Source: Sphingomonas sp. 32-66-10 (GTDB lineage: Bacteria; Pseudomonadota; Alphaproteobacteria; Sphingomonadales; Sphingomonadaceae). Taken from it: a stretch of 64,000 bases of DNA. A program made the translations under genes and the position numbers. The notes beneath the pieces were generated by a model. The model did not search any database. It was not told where the DNA came from and was given only the letters and a program-made list of their open reading frames with translations. Where the stretch lies: assembly GCA_002280565.1 (NCBI GenBank), contig NCEF01000002.1, positions 1 through 64,000 of the forward strand, in the 5' to 3' direction. The stretch's first letter is position 1. Every line of letters starts with the position of its first letter. This document shows, one piece after another, positions 8,401 to 17,633 of the stretch.

Positions 8401-9257
8401 ATGACGCTGACGGGAACAGCAAGGAACCTGCCGCGCACGACTGGGCGGGTGAAGCGGGCACACGCTGGCTTGCCCAGCTCGATCGTTTCGAGAGCATGAT
8501 CGAACCGATCGGCGAAGCGCTGCTCGCGCGAGCAGCCTATGTTGCCGGGGAGAAGGTGGTCGATATCGGCTGCGGCGGCGGCTGGACGACGAGGCGGATC
8601 GCCGAAAGGACGGGCAACACGGGATTGGCGCTCGGCCTCGACATATCGCCCGAACTGGTGGCGGCGGCAACGGATCGGGCGCAGCGCGCCGGTCTTGCCA
8701 ACATCCGCTTCGAACAAGGCGACGCCGCGACGGCCATGCCTGAAGAAGCCCCCTTCGACCGGCTGCATTCCCGCTTCGGCACGATGTTCTTTCCCGATCC
8801 CTATGCCGCCTTCGCCAATCTGCGCCGAATGCTGCGTGCTAGTGGAAGGCTCGACATCGCGGTGTGGGCGCCGATCGCCGACAATCCGTGGCAGCGCAAT
8901 GTCATGGCCGCAATCCGTCGGCATATCGACCTGCCCACGCCGCAGCCGCGCGAGCCTGGTCCGTTCGCGCTGGGTGAGCAGGACTATGTGACCGATCTTC
9001 TGCGAAGCGCCGGTTTCTCCAACATATCGTTCGACGCCTGGACCGGGGATCAGCGCGTCGGCGGACCCGGCAGCGATCCCGAGAGCGCCACCCGCTTCGT
9101 GCTCGACGGCATGCAGGTCGGCGATCTCGTCCGGGCGAGCGGGAACGACACGCGCGTGGCCGTTCACCGCAGCCTCGTCCAACTGTTCGAGCGCAATTGC
9201 GATGATGAAGGTGTTCGCATGGGCGCGAAAGCCTGGCTGGTGAGCGCCCGCGCGTGA
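8397..9257 (+). CDS. Class I SAM-dependent methyltransferase
   Basis: A 286-residue protein with a Rossmann-type SAM fold: motif I VVDIGCGGGWTT (about residues 57-68), an acidic ribose-binding strand GLDISPE, and motif IV region DRLHSRFGTMFFPDP. The C-terminal half (FSNISFDAWTGD, RFVLDGMQVGDLV) resembles UbiE/ArsM-like small-molecule methylases without their diagnostic cysteines. The ATG overlaps the stop of the efflux channel (ATGA at 8397-8400), so it is the last gene of the exporter operon. It may modify the exported compound. That role is inferred from position only. Confidence 0.8.
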   Translation: MNDADGNSKEPAAHDWAGEAGTRWLAQLDRFESMIEPIGEALLARAAYVAGEKVVDIGCGGGWTTRRIAERTGNTGLALGLDISPELVAAATDRAQRAGLANIRFEQGDAATAMPEEAPFDRLHSRFGTMFFPDPYAAFANLRRMLRASGRLDIAVWAPIADNPWQRNVMAAIRRHIDLPTPQPREPGPFALGEQDYVTDLLRSAGFSNISFDAWTGDQRVGGPGSDPESATRFVLDGMQVGDLVRASGNDTRVAVHRSLVQLFERNCDDEGVRMGAKAWLVSARA

Positions 9258-9264
9258 CCTGGCG

Positions 9265-10512
9265 TCAACCGCCATCCTCATCGTGAACCACCCACAGGCT
9301 ATGTGAGTCGATCTCCAGCTTGAGCAGGGCGCGGGCCGCTTCCGATCGCGCCATGATCTCCGACCGGCGCGCTTCTCCCGCCTGACGGCGGGCATAGAGC
9401 AGGTCGCCAAGGTCGATCTGGCCGAGCTGGTAGCCACGTTCGGTTCGGACCAGCGCGTTGGCGGCGCTTTGCGCTGACAGATCCGTGTTTTTCCACGCCT
9501 CCAGCCGCAAGGTGGCGCTGGACAGATCGGCGTCCGCGATGGCCCTCACGGTCCGCTGGACGGACATATGCTCAAGCTGCGCGGCATTGCCTTCCGCAAA
9601 AGCCCGGTCCGCCGCCGCGCGCCTGTGGCCGCCGCCCAGCGGCATCGACATGACGACCCCCGCGCCCTGCTCCATGCCGCTCCGCTCACTGAACAGCCGG
9701 ACGCCGAAGGACGGATCGGCAATCCGGTCCGCGCGAACACGCCGCGCGACGACCGCCAGCCGCTGTGCCTCACGCTCGGCGGCGCGGATTTCATGGCTGC
9801 GTTCGATCACCAGATCCCGCATCGCCGCAAGCCTCTGCGGCGGCACCATCGCAACGGAGGTTTCCGGCGGCTCGGTGGGAAGCGGTATCTCTGGAAAATT
9901 CGCGGCAAGCGCCACACGCGCCTGTTCGCGCGCCGCGAGCGAGTTCGCGGCCTGGGCCTGGGCCTGGGCCAGCGCCGCCATGGCCTGATCGACATCGATC
10001 GCCGCCGCATCGCGCAACGCCACGCGCCGGCGCAGCGCGGACAGCTCCTTTTCCAGCCAGCGCACCGTATCGAGGTCGTTGCGATACAGCGCACCGGCAA
10101 CCAGCCAATCGTTCCAATAGCCGGAGAGCAGCAAAGCCGTCTGATGCCGGGCATCCTCCATCCGGTTTTCCGCGACCTCTATGCCCAGAGCGCCGGCCTC
10201 GCGATCGAGCGCCGCCTTGCCCGGCAGACGGAACGGACGGGCGATCGTGGCGTCGAACTCGTCGTAGCCGCCTTCCCTGTCCACGCTGCGGCGAACATAG
10301 CTGCCGGTAACGGCAATTTCATGGGTTCCCTTCGCCAGCATGTCGCGGTCGGCACGGGCTGCGTCCACCCGTGCCCGCGCGGCCGCTACGGCCGGATGAT
10401 TGTCCAGCGCTTCGGCAACCTTTTCGCTCGGCGGCAAATCGGCGCGCTGGGCCAGAACCGCGGCGGGCGTGAGCAACGCGACAAGCGCCCCTAGGAAAAG
10501 CGGCGATCTCAT
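9265..10512 (-). CDS. CzcC/CusC-like outer-membrane factor of metal RND pump
   Basis: A 415-residue TolC-superfamily protein with a cleavable signal peptide (LFLGALVALLTPAAVLAQ). Two helical repeat halves are rich in Ala, Arg and Glu, as in CzcC. It would form the outer channel for the CzcAB-like pump encoded upstream. The start ATG overlaps the TGA of the DUF3240 gene (ATGA at 10509-10512). It is the last gene of the RND operon and ends 7 bp from the convergent methyltransferase gene; no terminator hairpin is evident between them. Confidence 0.87.
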   Translation of the reverse strand: MRSPLFLGALVALLTPAAVLAQRADLPPSEKVAEALDNHPAVAAARARVDAARADRDMLAKGTHEIAVTGSYVRRSVDREGGYDEFDATIARPFRLPGKAALDREAGALGIEVAENRMEDARHQTALLLSGYWNDWLVAGALYRNDLDTVRWLEKELSALRRRVALRDAAAIDVDQAMAALAQAQAQAANSLAAREQARVALAANFPEIPLPTEPPETSVAMVPPQRLAAMRDLVIERSHEIRAAEREAQRLAVVARRVRADRIADPSFGVRLFSERSGMEQGAGVVMSMPLGGGHRRAAADRAFAEGNAAQLEHMSVQRTVRAIADADLSSATLRLEAWKNTDLSAQSAANALVRTERGYQLGQIDLGDLLYARRQAGEARRSEIMARSEAARALLKLEIDSHSLWVVHDEDGG

Positions 10513-10808
10513 GCGATCCTCCCCTGGGCTGACACCGGGACTACGTGCCAGCGCACTGGCAGCGACCGCTTCGATTGCGTGACCGCGTCAACCAGTGTCC
10601 CCAGGACGTCCTCATCGACAATCAGTTCCAGCGCGCTGCGGCGTAGCAGACCCGACACCCGTTCCGCCGTGCTGGCGTCGCCGAAGTCCCAGCCGCGCAC
10701 GGCCTGCTCGGCGATATGGATCGGCGCGTTGCAGGCGGCGCGGAGTGCGTCGGTCACGCTATCGGCGTCATGCGAGGCGCAATGGAAGGTCAGCAGGATG
10801 TCAGCCAT
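10509..10808 (-). CDS. DUF3240 family protein
   Basis: A 99-residue cytosolic protein with a ferredoxin-like or PII-like pattern of alternating strands and helices (ILLTFHCASHDADSVTDAL; ELIVDEDVLGTLVDAV). Members of DUF3240 are typically found next to heavy-metal RND genes, and this copy sits between the CzcA-like and CzcC-like genes, overlapping CzcA by 8 bp and CzcC by 4 bp. Its molecular role is not established. By fold it could sense metal or nucleotide and modulate the pump (inference). Confidence 0.75.
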   Translation of the reverse strand: MADILLTFHCASHDADSVTDALRAACNAPIHIAEQAVRGWDFGDASTAERVSGLLRRSALELIVDEDVLGTLVDAVTQSKRSLPVRWHVVPVSAQGRIA

Positions 10809-13800
10809 TGTCGGTTTCTCCCGCGCTTTCGCCGAAACGCTCGAACAGGATCGGCAGCAGGATGAGCGTCAGCAGGGTGGAGGTGATGAGGCCGCCGATC
10901 ACGACGATGGCGAGGGGGCGCTGAATCTCCGATCCGGGGCCGGTCGCAAACAGCAGCGGCACAAGGCCGAAGGCCGTGATGCTGGCGGTCATCAGGACGG
11001 GGCGCAGGCGGCGCTCGGCGCCGATGCGCACCGTTTCGGCCATGCTCCGCCCATCGGCCCGGAGCTGGCGGAAATAGGTGACCATGACCAGCCCGTTGAG
11101 CACCGCGATGCCAAGCAGCGCGATAAAGCCCACCGAGGCGGGGACTGACAGATATTCGCCGCTAGCCCAGAGCGAGACGATCCCGCCCACCATGGCGAAG
11201 GGAATGTTGACAAGGATGAGCACGGAGGCGCGCATCGAGCGCAGCGTTGCCAGCAGAACGAAGAAGATCAGCAGCAGCGCAATCGGAATCACGACCGCCA
11301 GCCGGGCCGAGGCGCGCTGCTGGTTCTCGAACTGCCCACCCCAGACGATGCTGTAGCCGGCGGGCAGTTTGACCTTCGCGCCGACCTCGGCTTTCGCTTC
11401 GTCGACATAGCCGACCAGATCGCGCCCGGAGACGAACGCCTGCACCAGCGCGAAGCGCGACCCGTTCTCATGGTCGAGCTTGACCGGCCCCTCGGTCCGC
11501 TCGATCCGCGCCATGTCGCTGACCCGCGCGATAATGCCGGTCGGCGTATGCAATTGCAGATCGGCAAAACGGGCGGGATCGGTGCGCAGCGCCTCGTCGC
11601 CGCGGATGACGATCGGCACGCGCTTCTGGCCATCGGCGACGATACCGACATGGGCGCCTTCGACCTGCGCGCGCAGCGCATCCTGTATGCGGTCGACCGG
11701 CATCCCGAAGCGCCCGGCGGCGGCGCGGTCGATGTCGAGCTGGAGATAATCGACGCGGTCATTGGCGACGGTCAGCACTTCGGAGGCGCCATCGACGTTC
11801 GACAATATCTGCTGCACCTGATCCGCCAGTTCGCCGAGCATCGCCAGATCCGGCCCGAAGATCTTGACGGCAAGATCGCCGCGCGCGCCGGTCAGCATTT
11901 CGGAAACGCGCATCTCGATCGGCTGAGTGAAGCTCGGCTCGATGCCGGGCAGGCCCGCCATCGCCTTGCGCATGTCCTCGACGATGAGATCCTTGTCGCC
12001 GCGCCATTCGGAGCGCGGCTTCAGACGAACGAAGCTGTCGGTTTCATTGGGGCTCATCGGATCGAGGCCGATTTCGTCCGATCCGACGCGCGCGATCACG
12101 TCCTGCACTTCCGGAACGCGCATCAGCGCGCGCTGCGCGGCCATGTCGCCCTTGACCGACTGGTCGAGATCGATGGAGGGCAGCTTGGTGAGCTGGACGA
12201 TGATCGACCCTTCATCCATCGTCGGCATGAAGGTCTTGCCGACCGCGCCATAAGCGATGCCGGCGATGACAAGCCCCGCCGCCGACAGCCCGTAGACCAC
12301 CCGCTTGCGCGCGAAGGCGCCGTCGAGAAGCCCCCAATAGCGAGGGCCGAGCTGGCGCATCAGCCACGGCTCGCCATGATGGCCGCTTTTGAGACCGAAG
12401 GATGCAAGCACGGGGACCAGGGTGAGCGCGAGCAGCAGCGAACCGGCGAGCGCGAAGACGATGGTAAGCGCAACCGGCGCGAACAATTTGCCTTCAAGCC
12501 CCTGCAATGACAGCAGCGGCAGGAAGACCAGCGCAATGATGGCGATCCCGGCCGAGACCGGCACGATGACTTCGCTTGCCGCCTGATAGACGAGGTTGAG
12601 GCGCGGGGTTCCCTCCTCGTGCGCCCGGCCGAGCCGTTCGACGATATTTTCCACCACCACGATCGACCCGTCGACCAGCAGGCCGATGGCGATAGCCAGG
12701 CCCCCAAGGCTCATGAGATTGGCGGACAGGCCCATACCCTGCATGAAGAGGAAGGTGATGAGCGCCGCCATCGGGAGGGTAGCAGCGACAATCGCCGCCG
12801 CCCGCCAGTCACCCAGGAACAGGATGAGCAGCACGACGACAAGCACGGCGGCTTCGAGCAGAGCTTTCTCGACCGTGCCGACGGCGCGCGCGATCAGATC
12901 GGACCGATCGTAGAAAACATCGACATGGGTGCCGGCGGGCAATGTGCTTTCGATTTCCGCGAGGCGGGCGCGGACACCATCGACCACCTGCCGCGCATCG
13001 GCGCCGCGCAAGGCGATCACCAGTCCTTGAACAGCCTCCGCCTGGCCATTCTTGCTGACCGCGCCATAACGTGTGAGGCTGCCAATGCCGACCGTCGCCA
13101 GCTCGCCGAGCCGAACGATGCGGTCGCCGCGGCTGACAATGACCAGTTGCTGAAGATCCTCGACCGACCGGATCGCCCCCACCGCACGCACGATCAGGGC
13201 TTCCTCGCCGCTTTTCAGGCGCCCGGCGCCATCGTTGCGATTGCCGCTTTCGATCGCCGCCTGGATATCGGCGATGGAGAGCCCTGCCGCCGCAAGCGCA
13301 ACGGGATCGGGCCTGACCTCGAAGGTCCGGACAAAGCCGCCCAGCGCGTTCACGTCAGCGACGCCGGGAACGGTGCGCAGCGCCGGACGGATGGTCCAGT
13401 CGAGCAGTTCGCGCTTCTCCTGCAGCGAGAGCGGCCCCTCGATCGTGAACATGTAGATGTCCGAAAGCGGTGTGGAGATCGGCGCAAGGCCGCCGCTGAT
13501 CGACGCGGGCAGATCGGGCATCACATTCGACAGCCGCTCCGCCACCTGCTGGCGCGCCCAATAGATGTCGGTGCCGTCGACAAAATCGATGGTGATGTCG
13601 GCGATGGCGTATTTGGCGGTGGAGCGCAGGATTGCCTGATCGGGAATGCCGAGCATTTCCATCTCGATCGGTGTGATGACGCGGCTTTCCACCTCCTCGG
13701 GTGTCATGCCCGGAGCCTTCAGTATGACCTTCACCTGCGTCTGGGCGATGTTCGGATAAGCATCGACGGGCAGCGTCATGAAGGCCCAGGTGCCCAGCCC

Positions 13801-13872
13801 GGCAACGGCCAGCGCCAGCGCGATGACGAGCAGACGCCAGGAGAGCGAGGCGGCGACCAGCGAACGCAACAT
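10801..13872 (-). CDS. CzcA/CusA heavy-metal RND transporter
   Basis: A 1023-residue inner-membrane proton-driven antiporter of the HME-RND family. It has the 12-helix plan with two large periplasmic loops: TM1 near residues 12-32, TM2-6 at about 335-480, and TM8-12 near the C-terminus. The TM4 segment AIGLLVDGSIVVVEN carries the conserved Asp and Glu used for proton relay and metal selectivity; its sequence lies between the CzcA (divalent) and CusA (Cu/Ag) patterns, so the cation is uncertain. CzcB lies upstream and DUF3240 and CzcC downstream. Adjacent copper genes favour copper or silver, but Czc-type neighbours favour zinc, cadmium or cobalt. Confidence 0.93.
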   Translation of the reverse strand: MLRSLVAASLSWRLLVIALALAVAGLGTWAFMTLPVDAYPNIAQTQVKVILKAPGMTPEEVESRVITPIEMEMLGIPDQAILRSTAKYAIADITIDFVDGTDIYWARQQVAERLSNVMPDLPASISGGLAPISTPLSDIYMFTIEGPLSLQEKRELLDWTIRPALRTVPGVADVNALGGFVRTFEVRPDPVALAAAGLSIADIQAAIESGNRNDGAGRLKSGEEALIVRAVGAIRSVEDLQQLVIVSRGDRIVRLGELATVGIGSLTRYGAVSKNGQAEAVQGLVIALRGADARQVVDGVRARLAEIESTLPAGTHVDVFYDRSDLIARAVGTVEKALLEAAVLVVVLLILFLGDWRAAAIVAATLPMAALITFLFMQGMGLSANLMSLGGLAIAIGLLVDGSIVVVENIVERLGRAHEEGTPRLNLVYQAASEVIVPVSAGIAIIALVFLPLLSLQGLEGKLFAPVALTIVFALAGSLLLALTLVPVLASFGLKSGHHGEPWLMRQLGPRYWGLLDGAFARKRVVYGLSAAGLVIAGIAYGAVGKTFMPTMDEGSIIVQLTKLPSIDLDQSVKGDMAAQRALMRVPEVQDVIARVGSDEIGLDPMSPNETDSFVRLKPRSEWRGDKDLIVEDMRKAMAGLPGIEPSFTQPIEMRVSEMLTGARGDLAVKIFGPDLAMLGELADQVQQILSNVDGASEVLTVANDRVDYLQLDIDRAAAGRFGMPVDRIQDALRAQVEGAHVGIVADGQKRVPIVIRGDEALRTDPARFADLQLHTPTGIIARVSDMARIERTEGPVKLDHENGSRFALVQAFVSGRDLVGYVDEAKAEVGAKVKLPAGYSIVWGGQFENQQRASARLAVVIPIALLLIFFVLLATLRSMRASVLILVNIPFAMVGGIVSLWASGEYLSVPASVGFIALLGIAVLNGLVMVTYFRQLRADGRSMAETVRIGAERRLRPVLMTASITAFGLVPLLFATGPGSEIQRPLAIVVIGGLITSTLLTLILLPILFERFGESAGETDNG

Positions 13873-13881
13873 GGCCCGGAC

Positions 13882-14994
13882 CTATCGCGACAAAGCGAGC
13901 GCCTTGAGCGCGCTCGTGCCGGAAATGACCACCTGCTCGCCCGGCCTGACGCCCGAAAGCAGCACGGTCTGTCCCCCAGCGGAACCGCCCATCTTCACGT
14001 CGCGGACCGCGTATCCGTCACCAGTGGAAACGAAGACGATAGCCTTGTCCCCGATCATGGCGATCGCCTCGCTGGGCACGCTGACGGCGCCGGCCGGAGC
14101 CGGCCCGGACAGCGACAGGCTCGTCGCGCGCCCAGCGATGATGCCCGGCCCGGCGGGAATCTCGGCCTTGAGCATGGCGGAACGGGTGGCGGGGTCTACC
14201 GTCGAGCCGACGGCGGTGACGCGCCCGGCGATGCCGGGTTCGATCAATATGCTCATGCCCGGCCGTACCGTACCGACGAGCCGCTCGGGCAACTGGCCGA
14301 CAGCCTCATAGCGATTGGCGGCGTCGATCACATAAGGCGCGGTAGTTCCGTCCACCGGAGAGCCCGCCTGGATGTCGGCGGTGGTGATGCGCCCGGCGAT
14401 CGGCGCGGTCAGCGTATAGGTGCCCCTTGTGCCCGAGCCATTGACCATTTTAAGGATGCGCGCCTTTTCGCCAACATCCGCGCCCGCTTCGGCCGCCAGC
14501 GCATTGGCTTCATCGGCCCGCGCGCCCGCGATGATACCTTCGCGGGCAAGCTGCGAGAGCCGGGCCGCGTTCGACCGCGCAACGCTCGCCCGCGCATTGG
14601 CACGCGTCAGGTCAGCCCCCATCGTCAGCACGTCGCGGCTGGAAATAACCGCAAGCGGCTGGCCCTGCCGGACGGTATCGCCTTCAACCACCAGCGTCCG
14701 CATGACCACGCCGGGAAAGGTCGCGGCCACGGCCACGCGCGCATTGGCGGGCGGCTGAATCACCGCCGGAATGACGGCGATGGGGGCTTCGCTCGCGGTG
14801 ACGGCGGGCGCCAGGCGGATACCAAGCTGAGCGGCCTGCTTGCGATCAACGGGCAGAACGCCCGGCGCCGCTTGCCCGGCTTCGGAAGATGAAGGGGTGG
14901 GTTCAGGCACCGTGCCGGACCCGGCAAGCCACCAGATCCCCAGCGCCAGCGCGATGACGGCAAGGCCGGCAAGGACATAGTTCCGCTTCGACAT
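13882..14994 (-). CDS. CzcB/CusB-like periplasmic adaptor
   Basis: A 370-residue membrane fusion protein of the heavy-metal RND pump. It has an N-terminal membrane anchor (about residues 8-25), a Ser/Pro-rich linker, a lipoyl-like domain (VVEGDTVRQGQPLAVISSRDV), a short helical hairpin and beta-barrel plus membrane-proximal domains (GAVSVPSEAIAMIGDKAIVFV, GVRPGEQVVISG). It would bridge the CzcA-like pump and CzcC-like channel. I see no His-rich or Met-rich metal-binding N-terminal extension of the kind seen in some CzcB and CusB proteins. It lies 9 bp upstream of CzcA and 58 bp after the sensor kinase gene, in the same direction. Confidence 0.88.
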   Translation of the reverse strand: MSKRNYVLAGLAVIALALGIWWLAGSGTVPEPTPSSSEAGQAAPGVLPVDRKQAAQLGIRLAPAVTASEAPIAVIPAVIQPPANARVAVAATFPGVVMRTLVVEGDTVRQGQPLAVISSRDVLTMGADLTRANARASVARSNAARLSQLAREGIIAGARADEANALAAEAGADVGEKARILKMVNGSGTRGTYTLTAPIAGRITTADIQAGSPVDGTTAPYVIDAANRYEAVGQLPERLVGTVRPGMSILIEPGIAGRVTAVGSTVDPATRSAMLKAEIPAGPGIIAGRATSLSLSGPAPAGAVSVPSEAIAMIGDKAIVFVSTGDGYAVRDVKMGGSAGGQTVLLSGVRPGEQVVISGTSALKALALSR

Positions 14995-15052
14995 AGGCTT
15001 CGCCTAGAGCGCGAAACTGACGAAACCCTGACGGGTCGCAATGCTTGGCGCT

Positions 15053-16069
15053 TCAGGTGTCGGGGAAATGCAGAGACAATTCCCGCGCGGCAGGATCTGT
15101 GGTCAGCCGTGCGCCGTGCGCCGCCATGATCCGGTCGACGATCGCCAGGCCAAGCCCGGCGCCGCTGGTGCTGGCATGGTCCGCCCGGCTGTGCCGACGC
15201 ACGAGCTCGCGAAGCCGATCGGGTGAGAGGCCCTCGCCGCCATCGCCCACCGCGATCACCGGATCCGGGCCAACCCGTATATTCACCGTGCCCCCCGGTG
15301 GCGTCACACGGACAGCATTCTCGATGAGATTCCGCAAGGCGGCGGCGATCGCTTCGCGCCGGCCCCGCGCCACTGGATGCGCGGTGCCTGCATCGAGCGT
15401 GATGGCTTTCCCTTCCGCGATGATGTCCGGGGCCAGGAAGCTGACGACATCGCGCGCGATCTCGACAAGGGACACGGATTCCAGCGGGAATTGCGCGGCG
15501 GCGGCGGCATCGACCTGGGCGAGCAGCATGAGCTGGTCGACCAGGCGGCGCATCGCGGCAACGTCATGCTTGAGGCGCGCGGCGTCGTCATGATCGAGCC
15601 GGTCGAATTCGAGCGACAGCACCGCGAGCGGCGTGCGCAGTTCATGGGCGACATCGGCGGCAAAGGCTTCCTGGCGCATGGCAGCGTCGTCGAGGCGGCC
15701 GAGCAGATCATTGACGGCATCCGTGAACGGCAGCGCTTCGGCTGGCAGATGGGACGTGTCTATGCGAAAGCCGCGTTCGTGCCCACGCGCTGCTTCGATC
15801 GCGGTTGCGGCTTCCTCAAGGGAGTCAAAAGCCTGTCGGATCACGCGCCGCACGACGAAGGCGACGGGCACCATCAGCACGACCAGTGGAAGCGCGACAT
15901 GCTCCAGCATCTCGCGCACGGCATTGATCAGCGCATCCTGCGCCGTCAGATCGTCGAATGTCAAACTGTAGAAAAAGACGACCGCTGCAAGCAACAAGAT
16001 GGTGCCGACAAGGCCGACGAGAGCAAGCCCTCGCGCAAGTTTGCGCGACACGGAGCGCCGATAGGTCAC
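15053..16069 (-). CDS. Sensor histidine kinase of the metal RND operon
   Basis: A 338-residue membrane sensor kinase. Two transmembrane helices (about 15-35 and 58-78) bracket a very short periplasmic loop of only about 20 residues. Then come the HisKA phosphoacceptor helix FAADVAHELRTPLAVL and HATPase boxes NLIENAVRVTPPGG, VGDGGEGL and GAGLGLAIV. The GTG start overlaps the stop of the response regulator (GTGA). With so small a periplasmic loop it may sense within the membrane, or sense metals through few residues. Its position directly before the CzcBAC genes implies it controls them. Confidence 0.88.
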   Translation of the reverse strand: MTYRRSVSRKLARGLALVGLVGTILLLAAVVFFYSLTFDDLTAQDALINAVREMLEHVALPLVVLMVPVAFVVRRVIRQAFDSLEEAATAIEAARGHERGFRIDTSHLPAEALPFTDAVNDLLGRLDDAAMRQEAFAADVAHELRTPLAVLSLEFDRLDHDDAARLKHDVAAMRRLVDQLMLLAQVDAAAAAQFPLESVSLVEIARDVVSFLAPDIIAEGKAITLDAGTAHPVARGRREAIAAALRNLIENAVRVTPPGGTVNIRVGPDPVIAVGDGGEGLSPDRLRELVRRHSRADHASTSGAGLGLAIVDRIMAAHGARLTTDPAARELSLHFPDT

Positions 16070-16743
16070 GCCGCGACATCCTTCAGCATATAGCCGACTC
16101 CGCGAATGGTGTGGAGCGCGCCGGTGGCGCCAGCCTCGTCCAACTTCCGGCGCAAGCGGGAGACCGCCGCTTCCACGGCATTGGGCGTCACCGGCTCGTT
16201 GAAATTGTAGAGCGCGTCCTCGATCGTCTCGCGGCGGACGACCGTGCCCGCCCGCCGCAGCAGCAGTTCCAAGAGGTCGGCCTCCCTGCGGGACAGATCT
16301 ATGGCGCAGTCTCCGCGGTGCGCCGTGCGCGCCGCCGTGTCGAACCGCAGGCAGCCTGCTTCCAGCACAGGTTGCACGCGCGGGCCGGGGCGGCGGAGCA
16401 ACGCGCGAATGCGCGCGGCCAGTTCGTCGATCTCGACGGGCTTGACGACATAATCGTCGGCGCCGGCGTCAAGCCCCGTGACCCGGTCCTCCAGCGCGCC
16501 ACGCGCGGTCTGGATAATCGCGGGCGGCATTTGCCGATACTGGCGGCGGTTCGCCAGCCAAGTGACGCCATCGCCGTCCGGCAAGCCGAGATCGAGCACG
16601 ATCGCGTCATAGACCGCGCCGCCCAGTGCGCTGTCCGCATCGGACAGGCTGGTGGCGATGTCGCACGAAAAGCCCCGGCGCTGAAGGCCGTCCGCAACCA
16701 GCTTCGCCAGCCGGTCGTTATCCTCTATGACAAGAATGCGCAT
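16066..16743 (-). CDS. OmpR-family response regulator of the metal RND operon
   Basis: A 225-residue two-domain regulator. The receiver has the acidic pair in VIEDND, the phosphoacceptor Asp51 in LDLGLPDGDG and the conserved Lys in DYVVKP. A winged-helix DNA-binding domain follows (SRREADLLELLLRRAG, AVEAAVSRLRRKL, IRGVGYML). It closely resembles CusR/QseB-type regulators. The sensor kinase starts 4 bp before its end. It is the first gene of the minus-strand RND operon. Confidence 0.9.
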   Translation of the reverse strand: MRILVIEDNDRLAKLVADGLQRRGFSCDIATSLSDADSALGGAVYDAIVLDLGLPDGDGVTWLANRRQYRQMPPAIIQTARGALEDRVTGLDAGADDYVVKPVEIDELAARIRALLRRPGPRVQPVLEAGCLRFDTAARTAHRGDCAIDLSRREADLLELLLRRAGTVVRRETIEDALYNFNEPVTPNAVEAAVSRLRRKLDEAGATGALHTIRGVGYMLKDVAA

Positions 16744-16828
16744 CTATGTCGGCTTTCCTAGCACGATCCCGCCTCAATTCCCGTCCTGCGATCTGATCAG
16801 TCCCGCGACGGGATCGAAAGAGGCCGTC

Positions 16829-17563
16829 TCAATCCCGGTCATTATCCTCGCCTTGAACGGCTGTTCCACCTTCGATTTCATGCCCTTGCTTCGCCTCACC
16901 GTGCGATTGCGCACTGAACGCTGCGGAATCGTAGCGCAGGATGCCAAACACCGTCATCCCCATCACCATGGCGGCAAGCAGCACCGCGACGACGGCCGGT
17001 CGGCGGGCATCGTGGGCACCAGGGTGCAGAGCGGCGCTCTTGCGGCCGGTGACCATGGCGCGCGCGAGATTTTCGCGGGTGAAGACGGACATCAGTACCA
17101 CCGCTGCGACATGAACGCCGATGAGTGCGAGCAGGCCATAGGCAATCGCCTCGTGAAGATCCTCGTCGGTCTGCCCCGCGTCGACCTGGATGCCGGTCCA
17201 CAGCACCGCGCCGGTTACGATAAGCAACGCCAGAACGGCGAGCGCGCCCATCGGATTGTGCCCAATCGTCCGTTGTGGATGACCCGCCGCGAGTTCCCGG
17301 ATGTGCGACAGGAGGCGGGACGGCCGCACGAAATTGGCGAAGCGCGCATGTTCGCCGCCGATAAACCCCCAGACAAGGCGAAAGGCAAGCAGCATGGCGG
17401 CGGTCCACCCTGCGGCCATGTGCCAGTCCGCGATGGGGCTGTCCCCTTCCGAGGACAAAAAGGCAATCGTGATGGCTGCGACCAGCAGCCAGTGGAAAAG
17501 CCTGAGCGGGGCATCCCAGACCCTGAAACTGTCGCTGCGGCTCGTTTTTGCCATGAACATCAT
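16829..17563 (-). CDS. Cytochrome b561-type membrane protein
   Basis: A membrane cytochrome b of about 244 residues in the Ni/Fe-hydrogenase/YodB-like family. It has four transmembrane helices with histidines suited to bis-haem b coordination: RLFHWLL, ADWHMAAGW, EDLHEAIAYG and LIGVHVAAVV. The C-terminal tail is hydrophilic and acidic. I start at ATG 17563 because AAGGAG lies 4 bp upstream; a longer open frame to 17632 lacks such a site. Its job may be quinone-linked electron transfer supporting metal or ferric/cupric reduction, judging from the copper-receptor genes directly upstream on the same strand. Substrate unknown. Confidence 0.8.
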   Translation of the reverse strand: MMFMAKTSRSDSFRVWDAPLRLFHWLLVAAITIAFLSSEGDSPIADWHMAAGWTAAMLLAFRLVWGFIGGEHARFANFVRPSRLLSHIRELAAGHPQRTIGHNPMGALAVLALLIVTGAVLWTGIQVDAGQTDEDLHEAIAYGLLALIGVHVAAVVLMSVFTRENLARAMVTGRKSAALHPGAHDARRPAVVAVLLAAMVMGMTVFGILRYDSAAFSAQSHGEAKQGHEIEGGTAVQGEDNDRD

Positions 17564-17633
17564 TTGTCTCCTTGGCCTTTGCCATAAGAGCGATTGCTGA
17601 CGGCGCGCTGACGAACGCGGGGCAGCGATCACG

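Noticed and set aside
12619..14892. 757-codon plus-strand open frame opposite the CzcA/CzcB genes
   Set aside because: Composition dominated by Arg/Gly/His/Asp, no domain, and both RND genes on the other strand are intact.
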